Shown here: piece by piece, positions 23,484 to 32,392 of the stretch | Numbering within the stretch: the stretch's first letter is position 1 | Layout of the letters: each line of letters begins with the position of its first letter | NCBI GenBank assembly: GCA_015060015.1 | Contig: SUZG01000006.1 | Coordinates: forward strand, 41,406 to 105,405 | Direction: 5' to 3' | Length of the DNA: 64,000 nt | DNA from: Rikenellaceae bacterium | GTDB lineage: Bacteria; Bacteroidota; Bacteroidia; Bacteroidales; Rikenellaceae | The notes under the pieces: generated by a model | Told to the model about the DNA's origin: nothing | Databases searched by the model: none | What the model saw: only the letters and a program-made list of their open reading frames with translations | Position numbers and translations under genes: made by a program

Positions 23484-25517
23484 ATGAAGAAGATTTCACT
23501 CGCACTATTGTTGTGCTTTGCGTTCATTACAGCATCTGCCGATGAGGGTATGTGGCTACCCAACCTGATAGGCTCACGCATTAAGGATATGCGTCAGAAG
23601 GGTTTTCGTCTGTCGGCAGAAGATATCTACTCTATCAATCAGGCTTCGATGAAGGATGCCGTTGTATTGTTCGGTAGTGGCTGTACGGGCGAATATATCT
23701 CGGAGGAGGGTCTACTCTTGACCAACCATCACTGCGGATATGGCTCGATACAGAAGCTCTCATCGGTGGAGCACGACTACCTGACTTATGGCTTCTGGGC
23801 TATGGCACGCGGCGAGGAGCTGCCCGTACCGGGGCTTACAGTTCGCCGTCTGGTGCGTATGGAGGATGTCACCTCACGCATCGAGGCCGGTGAGGATGCC
23901 AAGGAGATTATCGCCGAGGCTGCGGAGGGTGGCTATTCGGCTGCCGTACAGCCTATGTACTATGGCAACCAGTATTTCCTGTTCGTATATGAGATTTTCC
24001 GCGATGTACGCCTTGTGGGTACGCCTCCATCCTCTATCGGCAAGTTCGGTGGCGATACCGACAACTGGATCTGGCCACGCCATACGGGCGACTTCTCAAT
24101 CTTCCGTGTCTATGCCGACAAGGACAACAAGCCAGCCGACTACTCGAAGGAGAACAAGCCTTATCGCCCCGCACGCCACTTCGCTATCTCGACGAAGGGC
24201 GTCAAGGAGGGTGATTTTACGATGATTTACGGCTTCCCCGGCAACACGCAGGAGTATGTCATCTCTGATGCTGTGGAGTATGTTGCAGAGGTATCCAACC
24301 CGATGAAGATTGCGTTGCGTACCGAACGCCTCGACATCATCTCGGCAGCACAGGAGCAGAGTCCCGCCATTCGCATCCAGTATGCGGCCAAGCACGCCAG
24401 CATCGCCAATGCGTGGAAGAAGTGGCAGGGCGAGGTGCTGGGTATCAAGCGTCTGGGCACGGTGGAGAAGAAGCGTGCCTACGAGAAGGCCTTCGCAGAG
24501 TGGGCAGCCGACAAGGCGGAGTATGCTCATCTGCTGGATTCGATGAAAGCGGCCTACAACGAGGTACGCGAGTGGTATTATATGGGCGAGCTGTATGCCG
24601 AAACAGGCAAAACCATCGAACTTGGAGGCATTGCCAATGTGATGTATGCAGCGAAGCATCGCCGCCACGAGAACATTGCCGACAATTTCAGAAAATTGTA
24701 TGTGAACTACAACGCCGATATCGACCGAGCATTGGCTAAGGCTGTATTGAAGGGCTTTGAACGCTATTGCCCTGCGGAGAAGTTCCCCGTGGCCCTGCGT
24801 GAGGAGATAAATAAGTATGGCGGCACGATTGATGCCTATGTCGATTATGTTTTCGACAACTCCAACGCCACATCGTTCGAGAAGGCAGAGGCCGCAACCA
24901 AAGAGCAGTTGGAGGCTGACCCCGCACGCCGTCTGTTTGAGATTTTTACCTTTGACAAAAAGATGTATCGCAATTTGAGCAATGCTCCCGAGATTGAACG
25001 CTGGTATCGTCCCTATCTGCACGCCTTGCGTGAGTGGGACAAGCAGCGAGCCTTCTACCCCGATGCAAACCTTACGCTGCGTGTTGCCTATGGCTCTATC
25101 GCCGGTTATCAGTATGCCGATGGCGAGTATCACAACCCCGTATCGACCCTTGACGGCATAATCGAGAAGGATAACCCGGCAATCTACGACTACAACATCC
25201 CACAAGTGTTGCGTGACATCTACGCCCGCAAGGATTATGGTCGCTGGGGCGAGAATATCAACGGCCGCTACACTGTTCCCGTAGCCTTCATCGCGACAAA
25301 TCACACTTCGGGCGGCAACTCCGGTTCTCCGGTCATCAATGGCAAGGGCGAGCTTATCGGCATCAATTTTGACCGTACATGGCTCTCAACGATGAGTGAT
25401 ATTGAGTTTGACCCCACAATCTGCCGCAATATTTCGGTTGATATACGCTATGTGATGTTTGTCATCGACCGCGTTGGTGGTGCGTCATATCTCTTTGACG
25501 AGATGAAACTTAAATAG
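23484..25517 (+). CDS. S46 family dipeptidyl-peptidase, DPP11 type (Asp/Glu-specific)
   Basis: A 677-residue periplasmic serine peptidase with a signal peptide (about 1-19). Peptidase family S46 motifs are clear: TNHHCGYG (catalytic His, H83), the DNWIWPRHTGDF segment with the catalytic Asp and GGNSGSP with the nucleophile S613. Eighteen residues after the Ser lies R631 in INFDR, which corresponds to Arg673 of Porphyromonas DPP11 and marks preference for Asp or Glu at P1; DPP7 has Gly here. The enzyme would release acidic dipeptides from peptide N-termini. The next gene, 20 bases on, encodes an AspT-like transporter, which suggests a shared role. Confidence 0.93.
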   Translation: MKKISLALLLCFAFITASADEGMWLPNLIGSRIKDMRQKGFRLSAEDIYSINQASMKDAVVLFGSGCTGEYISEEGLLLTNHHCGYGSIQKLSSVEHDYLTYGFWAMARGEELPVPGLTVRRLVRMEDVTSRIEAGEDAKEIIAEAAEGGYSAAVQPMYYGNQYFLFVYEIFRDVRLVGTPPSSIGKFGGDTDNWIWPRHTGDFSIFRVYADKDNKPADYSKENKPYRPARHFAISTKGVKEGDFTMIYGFPGNTQEYVISDAVEYVAEVSNPMKIALRTERLDIISAAQEQSPAIRIQYAAKHASIANAWKKWQGEVLGIKRLGTVEKKRAYEKAFAEWAADKAEYAHLLDSMKAAYNEVREWYYMGELYAETGKTIELGGIANVMYAAKHRRHENIADNFRKLYVNYNADIDRALAKAVLKGFERYCPAEKFPVALREEINKYGGTIDAYVDYVFDNSNATSFEKAEAATKEQLEADPARRLFEIFTFDKKMYRNLSNAPEIERWYRPYLHALREWDKQRAFYPDANLTLRVAYGSIAGYQYADGEYHNPVSTLDGIIEKDNPAIYDYNIPQVLRDIYARKDYGRWGENINGRYTVPVAFIATNHTSGGNSGSPVINGKGELIGINFDRTWLSTMSDIEFDPTICRNISVDIRYVMFVIDRVGGASYLFDEMKLK

Positions 25518-25537
25518 CAAAACATTCCGTACCGACT

Positions 25538-27193
25538 ATGCTTGACACACTTTTTCATACCCACTCGGCACTGCAAGCCGTAGTTGTCATCTCGCTGATT
25601 TGTGCCGTAGGTCTTTTCTTCGGCAAGGTCCGCCTGTGGGGTGTGTCGTTGGGCGTCACGGTAATATTCTTCGCCGGCATCATAGCCGGACACTTCGGCA
25701 TCACGATTGATGCCCAGATGTTGCAATTCGCCGAGAGCTTCGGACTTGCCATATTCGTCTATTCGTTGGGTGTGCAGGTCGGTCCGGGCTTTGTCAGTTC
25801 GTTCCGTGCCGACGGCATACGCCTCAATGCGTGTGCGTTGTGCATCATCCTGCTCGGCAGTGCTATGGCAATCGTTTTCAGCAAGACGCTGGCTATACCA
25901 TTGTCGGATATGGTGGGTGTTCTATGCGGTGCCACGACCAACACTCCCGCTCTGGGAGCATCACAGCAGACCCTTCAACAGATGGGCCTGCCCACATCGG
26001 GTGCGGCATTGAGTTGTGCCATAACCTATCCGCTGGGCGTGGTGGGTGTGATTTTGGCGATACTGCTTATCAACAAGCTATGGGTACGCCCCACCGACAT
26101 AGCATCACCCAATGCCAAGCATATAAACAACACCTTCATCGCCACGCTGCAAGTGGAGAATCCCGGTATCTTCGGTCGCGATATGCACACCGTTGCCGAC
26201 TTTGTACACGTTCCGTTCGTCATCTCGCGTCTGTGGCGTAACGGCGAGGTCATACTACCCTCAAACGACACTACGCTGATGGAGGGCGACAGAGTGCTGG
26301 TCGTAACCTCGCGTAAGGATATCGATTCGGTGGAGGCTATGATTGGTCGCCGCGAGAGCATCGACTGGAACAAGGATAATGTCGATTGGAACGCCATTGA
26401 CAGCCAGTTGGTATCTCGCCAGATTATCATTACCAAGCCCGAAATAAATGGCCGACAGCTCGGCTCACTGCGTCTGCGTAACAGCTACGGCATCAACATC
26501 AGCCGCATCTATCGCGGAGGTGTTACGCTGCTGGCTACACCCGACCTTATACTGCAAATGGGTGACTGCGTGGTCGTTGTGGGAGGCGAACGTGCCGTTA
26601 TGAAGGTTGAGAAGGTGCTGGGCAACGCCGAAAAGGAGCTAAACGAGCCTAACCTCACATCTATCTACATCGGTTTGGCCGTAGGTCTTATTCTGGGTGC
26701 TATACCGCTTACCCTGCCCGGCATATCGGCTCCCGTAAAGCTGGGTCTGGCTGGTGGTCCTATCATCATTGGAATATTGATGGGTATCTATGGCCCGCGT
26801 ATGCACCTTATCACCTATACCACACGCAGTGCAAATCTTATGCTTCGGGCCTTTGGCCTCTCGTTGTACCTTGCGTGCTTGGGGCTGAGTGCCGGAGCCG
26901 ACTTCTTTGAGACAGCCGTAAGCGCTACGGGCGTTGTCTGGATTGCTCTCGGCTTCCTGATTACGTTTATACCGATTATGGTTGTAGGTCTTATCGCTAT
27001 GCGTATGTGCAGCGTTGATTTCGGCACGATGTGCGGTATGATGTGCGGTGCTATGGCCAACCCTATGGCCCTGAACTATGCCAACGACACCATTCCGGGC
27101 GACCACGCCTCGGTAGCCTACGCTACGGTATATCCGCTATCGATGTTTGTGAGAGTCATACTTGCACAGTTGATTTTGATGCTCTTTTTATAG
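25538..27193 (+). CDS. AspT/YidE-family transporter with TrkA-C domains
   Basis: A 551-residue inner-membrane protein: an N-terminal block of about five membrane helices (1-180), two soluble TrkA-C (RCK_C) domains (about 195-370) and a second membrane block (about 375-551). The duplicated YidE/YbjL domain, with CGATTNTPALGA in the first half and CGMMCGAMANPMAL in the second, is that of the aspartate:alanine exchanger AspT family. It lies 20 bases after the DPP11 gene, so uptake or exchange of aspartate or acidic peptides is a reasonable guess, but most relatives have no proven substrate. A weak terminator follows. Confidence 0.9.
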   Translation: MLDTLFHTHSALQAVVVISLICAVGLFFGKVRLWGVSLGVTVIFFAGIIAGHFGITIDAQMLQFAESFGLAIFVYSLGVQVGPGFVSSFRADGIRLNACALCIILLGSAMAIVFSKTLAIPLSDMVGVLCGATTNTPALGASQQTLQQMGLPTSGAALSCAITYPLGVVGVILAILLINKLWVRPTDIASPNAKHINNTFIATLQVENPGIFGRDMHTVADFVHVPFVISRLWRNGEVILPSNDTTLMEGDRVLVVTSRKDIDSVEAMIGRRESIDWNKDNVDWNAIDSQLVSRQIIITKPEINGRQLGSLRLRNSYGINISRIYRGGVTLLATPDLILQMGDCVVVVGGERAVMKVEKVLGNAEKELNEPNLTSIYIGLAVGLILGAIPLTLPGISAPVKLGLAGGPIIIGILMGIYGPRMHLITYTTRSANLMLRAFGLSLYLACLGLSAGADFFETAVSATGVVWIALGFLITFIPIMVVGLIAMRMCSVDFGTMCGMMCGAMANPMALNYANDTIPGDHASVAYATVYPLSMFVRVILAQLILMLFL

Positions 27194-27199
27194 AGTTCA

Positions 27200-27219
27200 G
27201 GCTCGCAAAGCGACCTTTT
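27200..27219 (+). terminator. Weak terminator after the AspT-like gene
   Basis: A short stem GG(C)TCGC-AAA-GCGACC with one bulged base, followed by TTTT, just after the stop codon. Confidence 0.45.
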
Positions 27220-27251
27220 ACAATTTTATACACTAATTTCTGGCAAAAAAT

Positions 27252-27282
27252 TTTGTGATTTAGGAAATAGTGCCTATATTTG
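27252..27282 (+). promoter_or_regulatory. Bacteroidota promoter of tRNA-Leu
   Basis: TTTG (27252-27255), a 19-nt spacer and TATATTTG (27275-27282), a full consensus match. The tRNA begins 43 bases downstream. Confidence 0.78.
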
Positions 27283-27324
27283 CACACCTTTTGAGGGATA
27301 TGGACTCCATTCCCACATAAAAAG

Positions 27325-27408
27325 GCCCAGGTGGTGAAATTGGTAGACACGCTACTTTGAGGGGGTAGTGAGCATTAGCTCGTGCAAGTTCGAGTCTTGT
27401 CCTGGGCA
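27325..27408 (+). tRNA. tRNA-Leu (GAG)
   Basis: An 84-nt class II tRNA with acceptor pairs GCCCAGG/CCTGGGC, a long variable arm (about GTGAGCATTAGCTCGT) and the anticodon loop TTGAGGG closed by CTACT/GGTAG, giving anticodon GAG for CUC/CUU codons. The T-arm carries GTTCGAGTC. After the discriminator A the sequence is CCG, so CCA is not encoded, unlike the initiator tRNA in this window. Confidence 0.93.
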
Positions 27409-27413
27409 CCGAC

Positions 27414-27450
27414 GAAAAAAACGCAACTGATTAAATCGGTTGCGTTTTTT
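27414..27450. terminator. Bidirectional terminator between tRNA-Leu and the yhcH-like gene
   Basis: Stem ACGCAAC/GTTGCGT extended by weaker pairs, flanked by A7 on the left and T6 on the right, so it can act on both strands between two convergent units. Confidence 0.85.
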
Positions 27451-27484
27451 GTTTTATTGGGCTTATTGGGTCACCCTGAAAGTT

Positions 27485-27934
27485 CTACAACAGTATCTTG
27501 AAGATACACTTCTTCACAACACCCTCGCCGAGCATAGGTGCGTGGCCATCCTCGGGGAAGAGAATCGAGAATTGTCCCTCACGAACAGTGTAGAAGCACT
27601 GCGGCTTATCGATAAAGAGCTGGATATCCTTCGCCTCGTCAAACTCGGTCTCTGCCGTCAGGCAATCCTTCTTCTCACTCCATCCGAACACCTCCTCCGG
27701 ACCTCGCAAAACGAGCTGGATATCGATATACTTACGATGCAGCTCCAAGCGTGCCTGCTCACGGGGACGCAGCTCGATTTCCTGCACCATAACGAAGATA
27801 TTATCGCCATCAATATCGTGGCGGCCCAGCTCCATAGATGCCAAATCGTGCGTATCGATATAGTCAAACACCGCCTTGAAGCGTGGATGCAAAGAGGCAT
27901 ACTGCTCTTTATTCTTTAATGTATCAAGTATCAT
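27485..27934 (-). CDS. YhcH/YjgK/YiaL family protein
   Basis: A 149-residue cupin-like protein of the YhcH/YjgK/YiaL (DUF386) family. The segment RLELHRKYIDIQLVLRGPE (about 66-84) and the PEDGHAPML motif with probable metal-binding His near the C-terminus are diagnostic. Members are linked to sugar metabolism, for example sialic acid catabolism or as EbgC-like anomerases, but no sugar operon is present here, so the substrate is open. It is the last gene of the minus-strand block and ends near the shared terminator. Confidence 0.9.
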   Translation of the reverse strand: MILDTLKNKEQYASLHPRFKAVFDYIDTHDLASMELGRHDIDGDNIFVMVQEIELRPREQARLELHRKYIDIQLVLRGPEEVFGWSEKKDCLTAETEFDEAKDIQLFIDKPQCFYTVREGQFSILFPEDGHAPMLGEGVVKKCIFKILL

Positions 27935-27970
27935 TATATCAAAAGTTTAAGGTTATCCGTTGATTGAGTT

Positions 27971-29185
27971 CTATCTGTTGATTGAAAAATGCACCAATAC
28001 GGGATAGTGGTCGGAGTAATCAACCGCATAGGGTCCCGCCTCGCCCTCGTCAAGTCGCGGAGTGAGGTTCTCACCATATTTTCTGACTCTGATGGTATCC
28101 TCACGCACCACGCGGTCGGTCCATATCCAGGAGTTGATGACATCATAACCAAGCGGCGTGAACTCCTCCGAGAGCATCACATAGTCGATACGCAGCATAT
28201 CGAAGAAGCCACGATAGGTCGAAGAGTAGCCACGGCCCACCTTACGGAAGGCATCATCGGCACTACGGCTCATACGGCGATAGGTATATGATATGGGGAT
28301 ATCGTTGAAATCGCCGCAGACGATTATAGGATATGGCGACTGTGCCATTATCGAGGCGATGGTATCGGCCTGCACCGAACGCCGTTTATTGTTTTTGCTC
28401 AATCGGCTCACCATACCGCCCAGCTTATCGACATTATCCTCCTCCGCCAAGTATTGATGATTTTCGATATAGTCCTCATCCTCCTGACGTATGGCTGTGG
28501 TATGCAGATGATTGTTGAAGACCCTGATAGTATCTTTATTCACAACAACATCGGCCCACACAAAATTTTTCATCGTATCAATGCGATAGGCCGCAATAAT
28601 AGGATGACGACTATACAGTGCCGGACTCAAATCCTTGCGTGACAGGCTCTTTGGCAGCGGTTTATATCGCATAGGCTGCAACATAGAGTCCACCAATCCC
28701 GAAAAGCCCATCTCCTGAAAACAGATAATATCGGGACGCACCTCATCGATAAGTTCGGCAATGGAGTCCAGACACCTCTCGCCGCTATCGCTGATAAAGC
28801 TACGGGTGTTATAGGTCATAACCTTGATTGTGCCTCGCGGATACTTTATATCGTAATGGCGTTTCAGCTCCGGTCGATAAAACAACGACAGGCTGAACAG
28901 ACTGATAACAGACAAGAGAATCATCGGCACAGCCACCCAGCTCCAACGCAGTATCCAATATAGTGTCAGGACAAACATCGCAACATAGATAAACGGTGCG
29001 ATAAGGCCCAATGTAGATAGCACGCCTGCCGAGTGAGGATTGATAACAGGCACGAACAGCGACACAACGAAGAGCACCGCCACGACAACAGTAATGACGA
29101 ACATCACCGCGTCGAGCAATGCAGCGAAGGGGCTCTTCTGCTCCTTTTTATGCGAGCCGTACAATCCTTTGTAGTAGTCTGACAT
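27971..29185 (-). CDS. Membrane-anchored endonuclease/exonuclease/phosphatase family protein
   Basis: A 404-residue protein. The first part has three hydrophobic helices (about 22-50, 55-75, 83-108), and the rest is an EEP-fold domain: MTYNTRSF (Asn), ICFQEMGF (catalytic Glu), NNHLHTT, CGDFNDIP and the final SDHYPVLV (His). All acid and His residues of the fold are in place, so it is probably an active phosphodiesterase facing one side of the inner membrane; the substrate could be nucleic acid or lipid. ATG at 29185 is chosen over an upstream TTG. It follows the rhomboid gene by 18 bases, a gene order common near mutL in Bacteroidota. Confidence 0.88.
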   Translation of the reverse strand: MSDYYKGLYGSHKKEQKSPFAALLDAVMFVITVVVAVLFVVSLFVPVINPHSAGVLSTLGLIAPFIYVAMFVLTLYWILRWSWVAVPMILLSVISLFSLSLFYRPELKRHYDIKYPRGTIKVMTYNTRSFISDSGERCLDSIAELIDEVRPDIICFQEMGFSGLVDSMLQPMRYKPLPKSLSRKDLSPALYSRHPIIAAYRIDTMKNFVWADVVVNKDTIRVFNNHLHTTAIRQEDEDYIENHQYLAEEDNVDKLGGMVSRLSKNNKRRSVQADTIASIMAQSPYPIIVCGDFNDIPISYTYRRMSRSADDAFRKVGRGYSSTYRGFFDMLRIDYVMLSEEFTPLGYDVINSWIWTDRVVREDTIRVRKYGENLTPRLDEGEAGPYAVDYSDHYPVLVHFSINR

Positions 29186-29203
29186 AGTAACCGACAAAGA
29201 GTG

Positions 29204-29857
29204 TTAGAAAAAGATTTTATTTCGCTTACGCCACCACCAAAGCAGAGCCAGACCCCACAACATACCGCCCAGATGGGCAAAGTGAGCCACACCCTGCTGA
29301 TAGCCGGAGATACCGAAGAACAACTCCACCACACCATACAACAGAACAAACCATTTGGCTTTGAGTGCTATGGGCGGGAAGATAAGCATTATCACCTGAT
29401 TGGGATACAACACACCGAAGGCCAGAAGCAAGCCAAAGACGGCTCCCGAAGCACCCACAGTGGGTGTAAGCAGCATCTTCATTGCCCCCATCTCTCCCAC
29501 AGCCGCCAAAGCGTGCTGATACTCGGCATAGCTGACTCCCAACTGCAACAGGGCTGCACCTATACCACACACCATATAGTAGGTAAAGAAACGCTGCGAG
29601 CCCAGACGATACTCCAACGTGCGACCAAACATCCACAAGGCGAACATATTAAAGAGCAGGTGGCTTACTCCGCCGTGCAGGAACATATATGTCACGACCT
29701 GATAGGTGCGAAAGAAGGGGCTCTCGGCGTTGAAGAGTGCGAAGTACTCTATGATAGAGTCGCCCCACGGCAACAGTTCAACGGCAAGCAACGCCACACA
29801 ATTGGCAATTATAAGATTTTTGACCACCGGAGGGGTCGTCGTTCTCAACTCATTCAT
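29204..29857 (-). CDS. Rhomboid family intramembrane serine protease
   Basis: A 217-residue membrane protein with about six helices. It carries HGGVSHLLFNM after the second helix, the catalytic Ser in GASGAVFG and the catalytic His in HFAHLGG in the last helix, so the Ser-His dyad is complete. Rhomboids cut membrane-spanning substrates inside the bilayer. It sits between mutL (25 bases upstream) and the EEP gene (18 bases downstream) and is probably co-transcribed with them. The substrate is unknown. Confidence 0.92.
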   Translation of the reverse strand: MNELRTTTPPVVKNLIIANCVALLAVELLPWGDSIIEYFALFNAESPFFRTYQVVTYMFLHGGVSHLLFNMFALWMFGRTLEYRLGSQRFFTYYMVCGIGAALLQLGVSYAEYQHALAAVGEMGAMKMLLTPTVGASGAVFGLLLAFGVLYPNQVIMLIFPPIALKAKWFVLLYGVVELFFGISGYQQGVAHFAHLGGMLWGLALLWWWRKRNKIFF

Positions 29858-29882
29858 CTTTATTTGTTGTCTTCGAATATAA

Positions 29883-31895
29883 CTAACTCAACTTCGTTCT
29901 CAACTCCTCGGCTGTCAGCTCTGCCATAATAGCCTTGCCCGAGGGCGTAAAACTGTAATTCTCGCACTCACACAACTGCTGCAACAGTTGCGTAGCCGCC
30001 TCGCCGGTGATGTTGTGGCCGATGTTACGGCTACCGCTGACAGCCATCACGCGAGCCATATCCTCACGCATCTTCTCAGCCATATTGCCTCGCTGCTCGG
30101 CCTCACGCAACAACTCATACAACAGACAATCGGCACTCTGACCGACAATGCTCGAAGGCACGCCACACACCTGCACGCGACCCTCTCCCTGCAACTGCAA
30201 GTCAAAACCGAGAGCTGCGAACTCCTCGGCAAACTCCTCCAGCAGCGAATAGTCACTCAACGAGAGAGTCAGCTCCTCCGGGAAGAGCAGCTGCTGTGAC
30301 GATGCCGCACCGCAACTCAACGCTGCGATATATCCGTCGTAGAGTATTCTCTCCTTGGCACGACGCAAATCAACGACCATCATTCGGCCGCCACTCGTCG
30401 CAAAGGCGTATCCGTTGCCGGGCGAATAGACATCGCCAAACTCCAATGCTGACGGCTCCTCAAAACTCTGTTGCAGGCCGATTGACGAGGGAACAAACTC
30501 CAGCGAGCTCTCATCATCTTCGCCCGTTATGAGGCTTGACGAAAACTCCTCGTATTGCTCCTCATCCTCCAATTCCACAGGCTCGGCTCCGAGTGCAAAC
30601 TCATTATTGAAAGGCATCTGCGTCCACGACACATCCTTCAAACCACGAACAGCAGTGGCCTTTGATGATGGTACAGATGTTATCTGCTCACCCACCTTGC
30701 CGCCATCGTCGAAATATGGCACATCGTACATCGACATATCGACCGTCATATTGGGGTCGGCAGCACCATCGGCATAGCCCGCCTCAAAGGGGTTGTATGC
30801 TCTGCCCGACGATGTTTTGGGCTCCTGATATACAGTTGCACCGCCACCCAAAACGGGAATATCTATCGCCACCTTATTGTCAAAGTCCATCATTCCTATA
30901 CTGCCACTCTTTGCAAGCGTACTACGGATGGCCGAAGTTATAATCTGATAGAGGTCGTCGGCATCGGCAAACCTGACCTCGGTCTTATGCGGCGACACAT
31001 TGACATCAACGCGGTCGGTCTCGACATCTAGATAGAGGAAGTATGACGGAGAGCTATTTTCGGGGATAAGCTTCTCGTAGGCCTTCATTATGGCTCGATA
31101 TATCTGTGACGAACGGAAATATCGGCCATTGACAAAGAGATACTGCTCATTATTCTTCTGCTTGGCTGCCGCAGGACGACCCACATAGCCCGAAATCTTC
31201 ACCAGTGAGGTATCAACGGCCACCTCCAGCAGATTGGTCTTGATATGACGACCAACAACATCCACAATACGTTCCGACAATGAGCCCGAAGGCAGCGTCA
31301 TAATGGGCATATCGTTTGACATCAGTTCGCATCGTATCTCCGGATTGCAGAGAGCCACCTGACGGAAGACCTTCTTTATCTCGGTGACCATCTTCGCCTT
31401 ATCGGAAGCGAACTTACGGCGTGCAGGAGCTGTATAGAAGAGGTTTCGCACCATAAACTGCGAGCCTACGGGACACATCGTAGGTGTCTGCGAGATAAAC
31501 TCGCCACCATTGACAATCGTAACCGTGCCCACCTCGTCTTCGGCCTTGCGGGTACGCAACTCCACTTGTGCCACAGCCGCAATCGAAGCCAGAGCCTCGC
31601 CTCTGAAACCGAAGGTCTGCAAGCGATAGACATCGTCAAAGTCGCGAATCTTGCTCGTGGCGTGCCTATCAAATGCCATACGGGCGTCGATGGGCGACAT
31701 ACCACAGCCATTATCCACAACCTGAATAAGTTCCAAGCCCGCATTTCGGAAGTTTACGGTAACAGAGGTCGCACCGGCATCGATAGCATTCTCCATCATC
31801 TCCTTGATGGCGGATGACGGATTATCTACAACCTCACCGGCGGCTATCTGATTGGCCACAATTTCCGGCAACAGATGTATTCTATTCTCTTCCAT
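29883..31895 (-). CDS. mutL: DNA mismatch repair protein MutL
   Basis: A 670-residue MutL. The GHKL ATPase part (1-330) is complete: IAAGEVV (17-23), the MENAIDAGA Asn/Asp motif (34-42), DNGCGM (61-66), TFGFRGEAL (94-102) and VNGRYF (255-260). A long acidic linker (about 345-480) leads to the C-terminal dimerisation domain. The usual endonuclease motif DQHAxxER reads DLRRAKER (509-516) and the C-terminal CPHGRPT motif is replaced by FTPSGK, so nicking activity looks lost or strongly altered. It couples MutS mismatch recognition to repair. A small membrane protein gene lies 48 bases upstream. Confidence 0.95.
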   Translation of the reverse strand: MEENRIHLLPEIVANQIAAGEVVDNPSSAIKEMMENAIDAGATSVTVNFRNAGLELIQVVDNGCGMSPIDARMAFDRHATSKIRDFDDVYRLQTFGFRGEALASIAAVAQVELRTRKAEDEVGTVTIVNGGEFISQTPTMCPVGSQFMVRNLFYTAPARRKFASDKAKMVTEIKKVFRQVALCNPEIRCELMSNDMPIMTLPSGSLSERIVDVVGRHIKTNLLEVAVDTSLVKISGYVGRPAAAKQKNNEQYLFVNGRYFRSSQIYRAIMKAYEKLIPENSSPSYFLYLDVETDRVDVNVSPHKTEVRFADADDLYQIITSAIRSTLAKSGSIGMMDFDNKVAIDIPVLGGGATVYQEPKTSSGRAYNPFEAGYADGAADPNMTVDMSMYDVPYFDDGGKVGEQITSVPSSKATAVRGLKDVSWTQMPFNNEFALGAEPVELEDEEQYEEFSSSLITGEDDESSLEFVPSSIGLQQSFEEPSALEFGDVYSPGNGYAFATSGGRMMVVDLRRAKERILYDGYIAALSCGAASSQQLLFPEELTLSLSDYSLLEEFAEEFAALGFDLQLQGEGRVQVCGVPSSIVGQSADCLLYELLREAEQRGNMAEKMREDMARVMAVSGSRNIGHNITGEAATQLLQQLCECENYSFTPSGKAIMAELTAEELRTKLS

Positions 31896-31943
31896 GGTCG
31901 GGTTAGATTGGTTTGGGTCGTGGTTAATGTTCGCTATATCAAA

Positions 31944-32372
31944 TTACTCTATATCAACAAGTTCCTCGCCCTCAACATAATCATTGGGTACGATAATCAG
32001 CGGAGCATAGGGATCGAAATCGTCTGTTGCCTTCTCCACAGGTGCAGGAGCCGTTGTTGCCATCTCGAAGATAGCACCCACACGAGGCACCAACACATAG
32101 ACAAAGAGAAAGACCAGCAACATCACCACGACAAGCGAGATGATTCGTGTGCTTCCACCCAATACGTTACTCTTACGCTTGGCACGGCTCTGCTGGCGGG
32201 CCTCACTCTGCGTGCGGATATACTTTCCGGGGGTGTATTCGCCTGTGTCGTCTGATCGTTCTCCACGCAACTCTGCACGACGCTGCTCACGAGCCTCCTT
32301 TTCGGGGTCGTAGTAGCGTGGTGTGTACGAAAACTGATTTGCGTGTCGCTTGTAAGGTGAAAAAAATCCCAT
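31944..32372 (-). CDS. Small single-pass membrane protein of unknown function
   Basis: A 142-residue protein with a basic, Arg/Glu-rich N-terminal region (1-70), one membrane helix (about 77-95) and an acidic tail (about 108-142). The charge distribution predicts the N-terminus in the cytoplasm and the tail in the periplasm. It lies between dnaJ and mutL on the same strand, 20 and 48 bases from its neighbours. Similar short proteins occur next to mutL in other Bacteroidota as far as I recall, but no domain or function was recognised. Confidence 0.7.
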   Translation of the reverse strand: MGFFSPYKRHANQFSYTPRYYDPEKEAREQRRAELRGERSDDTGEYTPGKYIRTQSEARQQSRAKRKSNVLGGSTRIISLVVVMLLVFLFVYVLVPRVGAIFEMATTAPAPVEKATDDFDPYAPLIIVPNDYVEGEELVDIE

Positions 32373-32392
32373 ATACTCTACTGTTTTATGAT

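Noticed and set aside
24096..25304. A 402-codon frame antisense to the DPP11 gene
   Set aside because: It lies fully inside a well-supported peptidase gene and shows no recognisable domain.
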